Source: Pseudomonadales bacterium (GTDB taxonomy: Bacteria; Pseudomonadota; Gammaproteobacteria; Pseudomonadales; DT-91). Taken from it: 13,526 nucleotides of DNA. The DNA is taken from NCBI GenBank assembly GCA_013215025.1, contig JABSRR010000009.1:4031-17556 (forward strand), written 5' to 3'. Made by a program: the position numbers and the translations under genes. Below the pieces are notes generated by a model. The model was given only the letters and a program-made list of their open reading frames with translations. It did no database searches and was not told the origin of the DNA. Shown here one piece after another: positions 1 through 9,886 of the stretch. The first letter of the stretch is position 1. Every line of letters starts with the position of its first letter.

Positions 1-1111
1 CAATGCGATGTTTGTTGTGCCCTGGGCAGCAGAGCCTTCAGCACAAATTATTCACGATTGTTTTGACGGCATGGGTAACGAATTCCCATTGTCGCCAAGA
101 GCAATTTTGAAAAAAGTATTAGCACTGTTTGATGCGCAAGGTTGGCAACCCATAGTTGCACCTGAAGTTGAGCTATATCTTACCAAACGATGCACCGACC
201 CAGATTTACCGCTTGAGCCTCCAGTAGGGCGCAGTGGTCGACAAGAGTCTGGCAGGCAGTCTTTTAGTATCGATGCGGCTAACGAATTCGATCCTATTAT
301 TGAAGACATTTACGATTATTGTGAAGCTATGAATCTAGATATCGACACTGTTATTCATGAGGAAGGCCCCGCACAATTGGAGTTCAACTTTCGTCATGGC
401 AATGCGCTTCATTTAGCTGATCAAGTATTCGTATTTAAGCGTGTTGTTAGAGAGGCAGCGCTAAAGCATAAGATTGATGCTACTTTTATGGCCAAGCCCA
501 TTGAAGGTGAGCCAGGCAGCTCGATGCATATTCACCAGTCAATCATCGATGCCGCAACAGGACAAAATATTTTCTCAAATGAAGATGGTACTGCGTCAGA
601 TAATTTCTACCATTATATCGGTGGTTTACAAGAATATATTCCGCAGATTATGCCCATATTTGCGCCAAACGTGAACAGCTACCGCCGCTACCAAAGTGGT
701 GAAGATGGCAACGCTCCTGTGAATACCGAATGGGCTGAAGAGAATCGTACCGTGGGCTTACGCGTACCCAAGGCGAGTGCTGCTGCTCGTCGAGTTGAAA
801 ATCGCTTGCCCGGTTCTGATACCAACCCTTATTTAGCGTTGGCCGGTAATTTACTGTGCGGCTATATTGGCATCACTAAAAAAATTAAACCTCGCAAGCC
901 CGTTACTGGCCGTCACTGTGAGTCAGGTGACTACGACTTGCCGCTAAATTTAGAAGCCGCTTTAGAAGCGATGTCAAACTGTGATGATATCAAACACTAT
1001 CTAGGTGCTGACTTTGTTGAAGGCTTTATAGGCACACGGTGGGCAGAATATGAGGGCTTTAAGCGAGTGATCAGCTCCTGGGAACGCGAGTTTCTGCTTT
1101 CAGCTGTTTAA
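1..1111 (+). CDS. Glutamine synthetase family protein, probable gamma-glutamylputrescine synthetase (5'-truncated by window edge)
   Basis: Ligase of the glutamine synthetase fold; the ATP-grasping catalytic half is visible. The first complete codon is at base 2 and the frame is open to the edge, so the N-terminal beta-grasp domain (roughly 80-100 residues) lies outside; 369 residues are present. Family landmarks in order: VPWA near the start, a Glu-rich metal/ATP segment EEGPAQLEFNF, the ATP-binding loop ATFMAKP followed by GSSMHIHQS, the FAPNVNSYRRY stretch, the glutamate-binding ENRTVGLRVP, and GSDTNPYLALA near the C-terminus. It is followed 28 bases later by N-carbamoylputrescine amidase and agmatine deiminase, which make putrescine. 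I therefore infer the PuuA-type reaction (ATP-dependent glutamylation of putrescine) rather than ammonia assimilation. Other amine-specific GS-like enzymes are possible. The fold is certain; the substrate comes from context. Confidence 0.85.
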   Translation, partial: NAMFVVPWAAEPSAQIIHDCFDGMGNEFPLSPRAILKKVLALFDAQGWQPIVAPEVELYLTKRCTDPDLPLEPPVGRSGRQESGRQSFSIDAANEFDPIIEDIYDYCEAMNLDIDTVIHEEGPAQLEFNFRHGNALHLADQVFVFKRVVREAALKHKIDATFMAKPIEGEPGSSMHIHQSIIDAATGQNIFSNEDGTASDNFYHYIGGLQEYIPQIMPIFAPNVNSYRRYQSGEDGNAPVNTEWAEENRTVGLRVPKASAAARRVENRLPGSDTNPYLALAGNLLCGYIGITKKIKPRKPVTGRHCESGDYDLPLNLEAALEAMSNCDDIKHYLGADFVEGFIGTRWAEYEGFKRVISSWEREFLLSAV

Positions 1112-1139
1112 TCGTTCAAGCAATTAGGCCGTGTTGAAT

Positions 1140-2039
1140 ATGACAGATAAAATAATCACTGTTGCTGCTATACAAATGGCATGTAGTTGGGATCGTGAGG
1201 CCAATTTAGCTAAAGCTGAAGGTCTCATTCGTGCCGCCGCCGCTGACGGTGCACAAATTATTTTACTGCAAGAGCTTTTTGAATATCCTTATTTCTGTAT
1301 TGAAATAGAACTTGAGCATTTAGATTTAGCAACACCGTTAGACAATAATCCATCCATTGTTTGGTTACAGAATTTATGTAAAGAATTAAAGTTAGTGATG
1401 CCTTTTAGTTGGTTTGAAAAGGCAGGTAATGTTTTATTTAACTCTGTTGCAATGATAGATGCTGATGGCCAAATTCTAGGCACATATCGCAAAACACATA
1501 TTCCCGACAGCGATGGTTACCTTGAAAAATATTATTTTTCACCCGGCGATACAGGCTTTAAAGTTTGGCATACTCGCTACGCCAATATCGGCGTCGGCAT
1601 CTGCTGGGACCAATGGTTTCCTGAAACTGCCCGCAGTCTTTCGCTCGCTGGTGCAGAACTTATATTATATCCGACTGCTATTGGCTCAGAGCCCAAAGAG
1701 CCCGATCTTGACTCTATGCCGCATTGGCAGCGCACCATGCAAGGTCACTCTGCGGCAAATCAGGTTCCCGTCGTTGCAGCAAACCGCGTTGGCGTAGAGT
1801 ATGCAAAGTCTAACGATAATACTATAGACTTTTATGGCTCATCTTTTATTACTGATCATCTTGGAGAAATAAAAGTATCTGCCGATCGTAGCAGCGAAAC
1901 CTATATAACGCACAGTATAAATTTGAGCGAAGCCCAGCGCGACCGCCATATCTGGGGCCTATTTCGAGATCGTCGCCCAGAACATTACTCGGCTTTACAG
2001 CATATGGATTGCTCTGACAATCCTGATTTTAAAGGCTAG
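1140..2039 (+). CDS. aguB: N-carbamoylputrescine amidase
   Basis: Cytoplasmic carbon-nitrogen hydrolase of the nitrilase superfamily. It converts N-carbamoylputrescine to putrescine, CO2 and ammonia, the second step of the agmatine route. The Glu-Lys-Cys catalytic triad is visible: Glu45 in LQELFE, Lys118 in TYRKTHIP and Cys155 in GVGICWDQWFPE. LYPTAIGSEP and VAANRVG are typical of AguB. The product from the ATG at 1140 is 299 residues, close to the roughly 290 usual for the family. An in-frame GTG at 1131 would add three residues, but the only purine-rich upstream motif (TAGG at 1125-1128) sits too close to it and about 11 bases from the ATG, so I prefer the ATG. The gene lies between the GS-like gene and aguA, 15 bases ahead of aguA, consistent with one operon. 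Confidence 0.93.
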   Translation: MTDKIITVAAIQMACSWDREANLAKAEGLIRAAAADGAQIILLQELFEYPYFCIEIELEHLDLATPLDNNPSIVWLQNLCKELKLVMPFSWFEKAGNVLFNSVAMIDADGQILGTYRKTHIPDSDGYLEKYYFSPGDTGFKVWHTRYANIGVGICWDQWFPETARSLSLAGAELILYPTAIGSEPKEPDLDSMPHWQRTMQGHSAANQVPVVAANRVGVEYAKSNDNTIDFYGSSFITDHLGEIKVSADRSSETYITHSINLSEAQRDRHIWGLFRDRRPEHYSALQHMDCSDNPDFKG

Positions 2040-2054
2040 TATGGCGAGTGCTTT

Positions 2055-3146
2055 ATGGCTGAAATAATCAACCGCACGCCAAGGCAGGATGGGTTTTATA
2101 TGCCTGCTGAATCAGATCCACAGTCTAGCGTTTGCCTAGTTTGGCCTGATAATCTTGATACCTGGCGTGCACAGGCGAAACCTGCACAGCGTGCATTTGT
2201 TGAAGTAGCCGAAAATATTGCAAAAACTTCATCTGTTAAAGTGTTAGCCAACCCAGCTAGTTTGGCTGATGCGCGAGATCAATTACCCGACAGTATTGAT
2301 GTCATCAGTATTGAGAACAACGACTCATGGCTTCGAGATACCGGCTGCAGCTTTTTACGCAACGCTATCGGCGAGCGACGAGCCGTGGCTTGGCAATTTA
2401 ATGCCTGGGGTGGGCATATGGCGGGCATGTTTGAGGACTGGCAAAAAGACGATGCGGTTGCGGCTCAATTGGCAGCTAGCTTTAACGCTGATGTGTATCA
2501 CGCGCCTCTGATTTTAGAGGGTGGCTCTATCCACGTCGACGGTGAGGGCACGTGTTTTACTACCGAAGAATGCCTTTTACATCCGAGTCGCAATCCAAGT
2601 TTATCAAAAGCTGAGATCGAAGATTACCTCAAACAGTATTTAAATGTTGATGTAGTATTTTGGCTGCCTCAGGGTCTTTATGGCGATATTGATACTAATG
2701 GCCACATCGATAATTTAATGCATGTGGTAAAACCTGGTGAGGTTATTCTCACCTGGTGTGATGACCCGAACGATCCACAATATGCCATTTCGCGTGCTGC
2801 TGAAGCTGCGCTCCTGGCAAAGCCTGACGCAAAAGGTCGTGATTTATATATTCACAAACTGCCGATGCCCGGGCCTTTATACATAAGCACCGAGGAGGCC
2901 GAGAGCTTTAGTGATAATGTGCACGAATCGCGACACGCTGGTGCACGCTTGGCCGCTAGCTATGCTAACTTTTTAATTATCAATCATCAGGTTCTATATC
3001 CGCTGCTAGACTCGCGATACGATAATCAAGCAACAGACATACTTCAGCAAGCGTTTCCAAACTATCAAATCATCGGCATTAAGGCCGGTCGAGAGATACT
3101 GCTCGGTGGTGGTAACGTGCATTGTATTACGCAACAGGTAATATAG
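2055..3146 (+). CDS. aguA: Agmatine deiminase
   Basis: Guanidino-group hydrolase of the pentein (PAD-like) family. It turns agmatine into N-carbamoylputrescine and ammonia in the cytoplasm. The 363-residue length is normal. Active-site landmarks: NDSWLRDTG (residues 89-97), LEGGSIHVDG (154-163, with Glu155), the GHIDN motif with His217, and the C-terminal GGGNVHCITQQ with nucleophile Cys357. The residue after RDTG is Cys98, where many relatives have proline or another small residue; this is probably a neutral change. The start ATG has a weak GGCGAG five bases upstream. The gene directly follows aguB and should supply its substrate. It ends 9 bp from the convergent gyrB stop codon, with no obvious terminator in the gap, so its message probably runs into the gyrB 3' end. 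Confidence 0.95.
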   Translation: MAEIINRTPRQDGFYMPAESDPQSSVCLVWPDNLDTWRAQAKPAQRAFVEVAENIAKTSSVKVLANPASLADARDQLPDSIDVISIENNDSWLRDTGCSFLRNAIGERRAVAWQFNAWGGHMAGMFEDWQKDDAVAAQLAASFNADVYHAPLILEGGSIHVDGEGTCFTTEECLLHPSRNPSLSKAEIEDYLKQYLNVDVVFWLPQGLYGDIDTNGHIDNLMHVVKPGEVILTWCDDPNDPQYAISRAAEAALLAKPDAKGRDLYIHKLPMPGPLYISTEEAESFSDNVHESRHAGARLAASYANFLIINHQVLYPLLDSRYDNQATDILQQAFPNYQIIGIKAGREILLGGGNVHCITQQVI

Positions 3147-3155
3147 GACCTTCGC

Positions 3156-5625
<2,470 letters not shown>

Positions 5626-5674
5626 GATAGTTGAAGGTTTTAAAGGCTAATTTTACGTTAACCACGCCTATTAT

Positions 5675-6814
5675 TCAGCCATTGATTGGCTTTATTTCAC
5701 CCTGTTCCACGTGGAACATTTTCAATCCCTTCAATGGAATATCGCTAAATGCCTGCCGATCAACCGCTGTGATGAATTGTTGATAATCGCATTGTTCTAG
5801 ATAACTAAAAAACGCTTTTAAATGCTCTTTATCTAGCTCTGATGGCATATCGTCCAAAAGAACAACAGGCTTTCGTTCAGATAATTGGGCAAGCATTTTT
5901 GCCTGGCTCAGCTGCAGGGCCGCGACAAGCGTTTTCTTTTGTCCGCGTGAGTAAACATCTTTCGCCAATAACTTTTGCTGCGTTAGTAGAATATCCGCTC
6001 TGTGGCTGCCTTCGAGTGTACGCTGGTATTTCTTATCGCGGATAAAATTAGCTTCAAGTTGCGCTAGCATACGAGCTTTTGTTTCGTTATGTGAAAAAAC
6101 TGGCAAGGTGTCTATGGCTAGCGTATCACCCCAACCATTCTTATATTTCAGGCCTAAGCTCTGCGATAAGTTGCTGTCAAACTGAGCTAAGATATCGAGA
6201 AATATAGGATAGAATTGTTGTAAATGCTTACGTCTAGCCTCTTCAATATAAGCCGCATGTTCAACAAGTTGTAGATCCCAAATTTTTAATTCTGCATAGT
6301 TAGTTTTTGGCGAACGCAGTAAAACACCGCGTTGTTTTAATACTTTAGAGTAATTACGCCAATGTAGATGAAAACCATGTTCCACGTGGAACACGCCCCA
6401 ATCCAGAAACTTTCGACGCTCAGAGGCAGAACCGTCTAATAAATTGAAGCTATTAGCATCAATGACAATACAAGGCAGCAACAAACTTAGTGCAGCTAAG
6501 TTGCTAACTTTTTCTCCGTCAATACGAACCTTATAGTCATTTTTTTGATTACGCTCAATACCCACTTTGTGGGCATAGTCGCCATCATCGATACATTCTA
6601 AATACACCCGTAGAAAATTTTGGTCTAGCTGTAAGACGGGCTTAATTTGCTGATGACGAAAGGACCGACCTACGCTAGCAATATGAATCGCTTCTAGCAC
6701 CGACGATTTACCAGCGCCATTATCGCCTACAAAAAGATTCGTCAAAGCCAAATCTGAAATAGATATATTGGCCAGGTTACGTACATGCTTTATCTGAAGT
6801 TTATGGATATACAT
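5675..6814 (-). CDS. recF: DNA replication and repair protein RecF
   Basis: SMC-like ATPase that acts with RecO and RecR to load RecA at single-strand gaps. Its 379 residues slightly exceed the 357 of E. coli. Visible motifs: Walker A GDNGAGKSS (residues 30-38), the ABC-type signature region YSRGQKKTLVAALQLSQ (288-304), and Walker B/D-loop VVLLDDMPSELD (317-328). FHVE occurs twice (142-145 and 367-370), each encoded by a perfect 16-bp parS palindrome. The ATG at 6814 begins MYIHKLQIKHVRNL, the expected RecF N-terminus, but no Shine-Dalgarno-like motif precedes it. A strong terminator for dnaN ends about 12 bases upstream. Expression therefore probably depends on read-through or translational coupling and is likely low. 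The stop TGA lies 104 bases before gyrB. Confidence 0.97.
   Translation of the reverse strand: MYIHKLQIKHVRNLANISISDLALTNLFVGDNGAGKSSVLEAIHIASVGRSFRHQQIKPVLQLDQNFLRVYLECIDDGDYAHKVGIERNQKNDYKVRIDGEKVSNLAALSLLLPCIVIDANSFNLLDGSASERRKFLDWGVFHVEHGFHLHWRNYSKVLKQRGVLLRSPKTNYAELKIWDLQLVEHAAYIEEARRKHLQQFYPIFLDILAQFDSNLSQSLGLKYKNGWGDTLAIDTLPVFSHNETKARMLAQLEANFIRDKKYQRTLEGSHRADILLTQQKLLAKDVYSRGQKKTLVAALQLSQAKMLAQLSERKPVVLLDDMPSELDKEHLKAFFSYLEQCDYQQFITAVDRQAFSDIPLKGLKMFHVEQGEIKPING
5703..5718. promoter_or_regulatory. parS: parS centromere site (recF 3' end)
   Basis: The 16-bp sequence TGTTCCACGTGGAACA is a perfect palindrome with the CACGTG core of chromosomal parS. It fits the Pseudomonas-type version and the general TGTTNCACGTGNAACA pattern. 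ParB-family proteins bind such sites near oriC to load partition complexes and SMC/MukB-type condensins. It lies inside recF, encoding FHVE at residues 367-370, about 4 kb from the main DnaA box. The identical site at 6378-6393 makes chance unlikely. ParB binding here is inferred. Confidence 0.9.
6378..6393. promoter_or_regulatory. parS: parS centromere site (recF middle)
   Basis: A second perfect copy of TGTTCCACGTGGAACA, 675 bp from the first and in the same codon phase, encoding FHVE at RecF residues 142-145. It lies about 3.4 kb from the main DnaA box in oriC. The parA and parB genes are not in this window; in relatives they usually follow mnmE, mnmG and rsmG, beyond the right edge. Confidence 0.92.
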
Positions 6815-6826
6815 AGGCTAATAAAC

Positions 6827-6852
6827 AAAAAAGCCGCATAAATGCGGCTTTT
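6827..6852 (-). terminator. Intrinsic terminator after dnaN
   Basis: Read on the minus strand: a GC-rich stem of GCCGCAT against ATGCGGC (6848-6842 and 6839-6833) with a very tight loop of two unpaired bases, or four if the top A-T pair opens, flanked by A4 upstream and T6 downstream (6832-6827). It starts about 17 bases after the dnaN stop codon and ends about 12 bases before the recF start. The plus-strand reading has only four T residues, so the main direction is dnaN to recF. It implies that much of the dnaA-dnaN transcript stops before recF. Confidence 0.88.
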
Positions 6853-6868
6853 ATACGGTGCAATCCTA

Positions 6869-7975
6869 TTATAGGCGCATGGGCATAATCACATAGACCG
6901 AGTCACTGTCTTCCAACTCTTCTAGTAACGCAGAACTATTCGAATCTGCCAAGGTAAGTTTTACTTCGTTATCAGACAAAACATTCAGTACATCAATAAT
7001 ATAGTTAACATTAAAGCCTATCTCTAAAGCTTCACCCTGATAGTTGACCATTACGCTATCTTCGGCTTCTTCTTGCTCAGGGTTGTTCGCTTGGATTGTT
7101 AATTGACCATCGCTTAATAGTAAACGTACACCACGGTATTTTTCATTCGACAAGATGGCGGCACGCTGAAACGCTTCTCGCAGCTGAAGACGGTCGCCGG
7201 TCACCAACTTATTACCGCCTCTGGGTAAAACGCGTTGATAATCGGGGAATTTGCCATCGACGAGTTTGGTAATAAACGTAAAACCAGATGTCTTAGCAGT
7301 TAAATGATTAGGGCCAAAGACAATCTCAACCTCGTCATCGAGATTGACCAATGAGCGCGATAACTCCAAGATACCTTTGCGAGGTACAATAATTTGAATA
7401 TCTGCCTGAATCGCATCAGAGGCCAAGTCACACATCGCTAGCCGATGACCATCGGTTGACACAACACGCAACTGACTAGGGCTAAGCTCCCACAACATAC
7501 CGTTAAGATAATAGCGCACATCTTGCTGGGCCATTGCAAAAGAGGTTCTATCGATTAGACGTTTTAGCTGCCCTTGAGTGACTGAAAACGAAGCATTTAT
7601 GTCACCTTCATCAACATTTGGAAAATCAGCAGCAGGCAGAGTAGCCAAAGTGAAACGAGAACGACCCGCTGATACCGTCACTTTTTGGTTATCACCAAGC
7701 GAGAAATTGATTGCTACGCCATCGGGTAGACTTTTGACAATATCTAATAACTTTTTTGCCGGCACCGTAAGCTGACCATTTTCGGAGGCTGGGCTTTCAA
7801 GTTCCAAGCGTCCGGTAATCTCAACCTCAAGATCAGTACCTGTTAACGATAAGGTTGTCTGGTTTAAATCAAACAGTACATTCGCTAGCACAGCCAAGGT
7901 TTGTCGACGTTCAACAACACCAGCCACCAGAGATAATGTTTTTAAGAGTGCATCACGCTGTACCGTAAATTTCAT
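6869..7975 (-). CDS. dnaN: DNA polymerase III beta subunit (sliding clamp)
   Basis: Ring-shaped homodimeric processivity clamp that tethers DNA polymerases to DNA and, with Hda, helps inactivate DnaA-ATP. The 368 residues match the family (366 in E. coli). Three beta-clamp folds of about 120 residues each are expected. Recognisable stretches: the MKFTVQRDALL start, LSLTGTDLEVEI, SRFTLATLPAADFPN, AMAQQDVRYYLNGM, VSTDGHRLAMC, VPRKGILEL, SKLVDG-type LVDGKFPDYQRVLP, AAILSNEKYRGVRL, NNPEQEEAE and the C-terminal VIMPMRL. The ATG at 7975 is preceded by AAGGA about 12 bases upstream, a slightly long spacing. The 117-base gap to dnaA has no clear terminator, so dnaA and dnaN are probably co-transcribed. 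A 12-bp palindrome, ATAAAGCTTTAT (8049-8060), lies in that gap with no assigned role. Confidence 0.98.
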   Translation of the reverse strand: MKFTVQRDALLKTLSLVAGVVERRQTLAVLANVLFDLNQTTLSLTGTDLEVEITGRLELESPASENGQLTVPAKKLLDIVKSLPDGVAINFSLGDNQKVTVSAGRSRFTLATLPAADFPNVDEGDINASFSVTQGQLKRLIDRTSFAMAQQDVRYYLNGMLWELSPSQLRVVSTDGHRLAMCDLASDAIQADIQIIVPRKGILELSRSLVNLDDEVEIVFGPNHLTAKTSGFTFITKLVDGKFPDYQRVLPRGGNKLVTGDRLQLREAFQRAAILSNEKYRGVRLLLSDGQLTIQANNPEQEEAEDSVMVNYQGEALEIGFNVNYIIDVLNVLSDNEVKLTLADSNSSALLEELEDSDSVYVIMPMRL

Positions 7976-8092
7976 GATAATTAGGTTTCCTTAGACATAA
8001 TGGAAATATAGGATTTATGTTCCCTAGTGTAATAAATATCTATACAGAATAAAGCTTTATATGATTAAAGCGAGTAAAAAAGTGCGTTGAAT

Positions 8093-9652
8093 TTAAGCGG
8101 TTAAGGTACGCAAGAGATTTTTAAGATCTTCAGCAATATCGGTGCTTGATTCTTTTAACTCATCAATTTTTCGACAGGCATGTAGGACTGTTGTGTGGTC
8201 TCTACCACCAAAAGCATCACCAATTTCAGGCAGTGAATGGCTAGTAAGTTCTTTAGCTAAACTCATAGCAACTTGTCGCGGTCTGGCAACTGAACGGTTG
8301 CGACGTTTGGAGTGTAAATCAGCAACCTTGATTTTATAATACTCAGCAACGGTGCGTTGAATATTATCGATACTCACCAACCGGTCTTGCATTGACAGTA
8401 AATCTTTCAACGATTCTTTTATTAATTCAATGTCAATCGGCCTAGCTTTGAAATGCGCTTGCGCAATCACTCGCTTCAGCGCACCCTCTAGTTCTCGAAC
8501 ATTAGAGCGCAAACGTCGAGCGATAAAAAATGCCGACTCCTCTGACATATGCATATTTTGCTGCCTAGCTTTCTGCATCAATATGGCTACCCGAGTCTCC
8601 AATTCGGGCGGCTCAACTGCAACAGAAAGCCCCCAACCGAAACGTGTTTTTAAACGCTCCTCTAATCCCTCAACTTCTCTAGGGTAGCGATCACAGGTTA
8701 AGATAATTTGCTGGCCGCCTTCAATTAAGGCATTGAATGTATGAAAAAATTCTTCTTGCGAACGATCTTTACCGGCAAAAAATTGAATATCATCAATTAA
8801 TAAAGCATCTACACTGCGATAATAGCGCTTAAATTCATTAATTTTATTTTGCTGAATGGCCTTCACCATATTGGCAACAAAACGTTCAGAGTGAAGGTAG
8901 GCAACTTTGGCTTGCGGCTTACGTTGTATCAAAGCATTACCGACCGCATGCATAAGATGCGTTTTACCTAAACCAGAGGCACCGTATAAAAAAAGTGGGT
9001 TATAGGAACCACCAGGATTTTCAGCAACCTGCATCGCAGCTGCTCGAGCCAACTGATTTGATTTACCCTCAACAAATGAGGTGAAATTTAACCCACTATC
9101 AACATGAGAAACGAAATGATTAGCAGAATTATAGCTGTCTAAATGGCTGTCTGAATTTTCTTGAGAGCTGTCATTACCTTGATCAGAAACGCTCGCATTT
9201 AACATAATATTGTTTAAAAAATCGTCATTTTGACTTTCGGCCTTCACAGTAGCGACATCATTGAGGGGCATAATTGAAGATACCGCATCTTTGCTCGGTG
9301 GATTAGCGCTTCGTGCTTCGTTCAATACAGATTCTTGCGACTGGTAGACAGCAGAACTATCAACAGACGTGATGGCTTGCACATCTGTATGTCGACGCTG
9401 ATGAGAACTGGCGTCAACAATCGAAACTTTAGGAATATGAGAAGAACTGAAGTTTTCAACCAGCGACTCAATGATCGACAAAAAATGCAGTTCGACGTGA
9501 GATTTAACAAAGCGGTTAGGAGAAATTAAACAAAGATAATCCGTCTGATCTTGATCTAATTCTAAAGGTTGAATCCATGTAATAAATTGTTGTTTCGCTA
9601 AGTCATTTTCTAAATGACTTTTACAATAATCCCAAATGGTAAGCAATGACAC
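8093..9652 (-). CDS. dnaA: Chromosomal replication initiator protein DnaA
   Basis: AAA+ initiator that binds DnaA boxes in oriC, unwinds the origin and loads DnaB. Domain I (about 1-85) begins [15 protein letters not shown]. Domain II (about 86-188) is a long polar linker rich in Ser, Asn, Asp and Gln. Domain III has Walker A GASGLGKT (224-231), Walker B LLIDDIQ (284-290), the Arg-finger region LKTRFGWG (334-341) and sensor 2 in RSNVRELEG (382-390). Domain IV ends with the box-binding signature [14 protein letters not shown] (482-495). At 519 residues it exceeds the E. coli protein (467), mostly through domain II. The start is GTG at 9652, supported by AGGG seven bases upstream and by the fit of the N-terminus. 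DnaA boxes directly upstream make autoregulation likely. Confidence 0.98.
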   Translation of the reverse strand: MSLLTIWDYCKSHLENDLAKQQFITWIQPLELDQDQTDYLCLISPNRFVKSHVELHFLSIIESLVENFSSSHIPKVSIVDASSHQRRHTDVQAITSVDSSAVYQSQESVLNEARSANPPSKDAVSSIMPLNDVATVKAESQNDDFLNNIMLNASVSDQGNDSSQENSDSHLDSYNSANHFVSHVDSGLNFTSFVEGKSNQLARAAAMQVAENPGGSYNPLFLYGASGLGKTHLMHAVGNALIQRKPQAKVAYLHSERFVANMVKAIQQNKINEFKRYYRSVDALLIDDIQFFAGKDRSQEEFFHTFNALIEGGQQIILTCDRYPREVEGLEERLKTRFGWGLSVAVEPPELETRVAILMQKARQQNMHMSEESAFFIARRLRSNVRELEGALKRVIAQAHFKARPIDIELIKESLKDLLSMQDRLVSIDNIQRTVAEYYKIKVADLHSKRRNRSVARPRQVAMSLAKELTSHSLPEIGDAFGGRDHTTVLHACRKIDELKESSTDIAEDLKNLLRTLTA

Positions 9653-9754
9653 GCAGGTACCCTGTTAAGCAACGAAATTGTGTTTATTGTTTTAATCGTC
9701 AAAAATCCACTTTTTGAAGACCAGAGATATAAAACATTTGAATAGCAGAACTTC

Positions 9755-9800
9755 ATTATTAAAAATAACGCAGGAGTTATCCACAGTTATTTTTAATAAT
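9755..9800. repeat. 15-bp perfect inverted repeat framing the main DnaA box
   Basis: Left arm ATTATTAAAAATAAC (9755-9769) is the exact reverse complement of the right arm GTTATTTTTAATAAT (9786-9800). The 16-nt spacer (9770-9785) ends with the perfect DnaA box TTATCCACA, which abuts the right arm. It could extrude as a cruciform, mark the edge of the unwinding element, or bind a dimeric protein. The repeat is read directly from the sequence; its function is unknown. Confidence 0.9.
9777..9785 (+). promoter_or_regulatory. DnaA box, perfect consensus
   Basis: TTATCCACA is the strongest-class (R1/R4-type) DnaA binding sequence. It lies 125 bases upstream of the dnaA start, inside the spacer of the 15-bp inverted repeat and directly beside the AT-rich tract, a suitable place for nucleating the initiator and for dnaA autoregulation. 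Confidence 0.88.
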
Positions 9801-9849
9801 TTCTATTTTTTTATATGTTATTGAATTTTAAAGCATTATTGATTATTTT

Positions 9850-9858
9850 TTATTCACT
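9850..9858 (+). promoter_or_regulatory. DnaA box, one mismatch
   Basis: TTATTCACT differs from TTATNCACA only at the last base. It faces the box at 9876-9884 across the palindrome AAAGATAATCTTT (9860-9872), forming an imperfect 35-bp dyad. Confidence 0.5.
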
Positions 9859-9859
9859 C

Positions 9860-9872
9860 AAAGATAATCTTT
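9860..9872. repeat. 13-bp palindrome between opposed DnaA boxes
   Basis: AAAGAT and ATCTTT are reverse complements separated by one A. The palindrome is flanked by convergent DnaA boxes 1 bp to the left and 3 bp to the right. It may be a protein-binding site or part of a larger dyad; its function is unknown. Confidence 0.6.
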
Positions 9873-9875
9873 AAC

Positions 9876-9884
9876 TGTGCATAA
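9876..9884 (-). promoter_or_regulatory. DnaA box, consensus match
   Basis: The plus strand reads TGTGCATAA, so the minus strand is TTATGCACA, a full match to TTATNCACA. Its orientation is opposite to the boxes at 9777 and 9850. Confidence 0.78.
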
Positions 9885-9886
9885 GT

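Noticed and set aside
1131..1139. GTG at 1131 as the aguB start
   Set aside because: The only ribosome-binding-like motif is two bases away from it, and the ATG at 1140 gives a better spacing and the family-typical N-terminus.
2549..2554. CACGTG core in aguA as a possible parS
   Set aside because: The left flank GAGGG does not fit the parS arm; only the six-base core matches.
5679..5693. AGCCA/TGGCT hairpin at the recF 3' end as a recF terminator
   Set aside because: The stem is only 5 bp and in the recF direction it is followed by GAATAA rather than a T-run; it is also within the coding sequence.
9679..9687. TGTGTTTAT as an additional DnaA box upstream of dnaA
   Set aside because: It has two mismatches to TTATNCACA on the minus strand, which is common by chance in AT-rich DNA. 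The similar TGTGAAAAT at 9909-9917 is rejected for the same reason.
9690..9705. TTGACG on the minus strand as the -35 element of a dnaA promoter
   Set aside because: No convincing -10 hexamer lies 16-18 bp downstream, so I could not assign a dnaA promoter with confidence although one must exist in the region.
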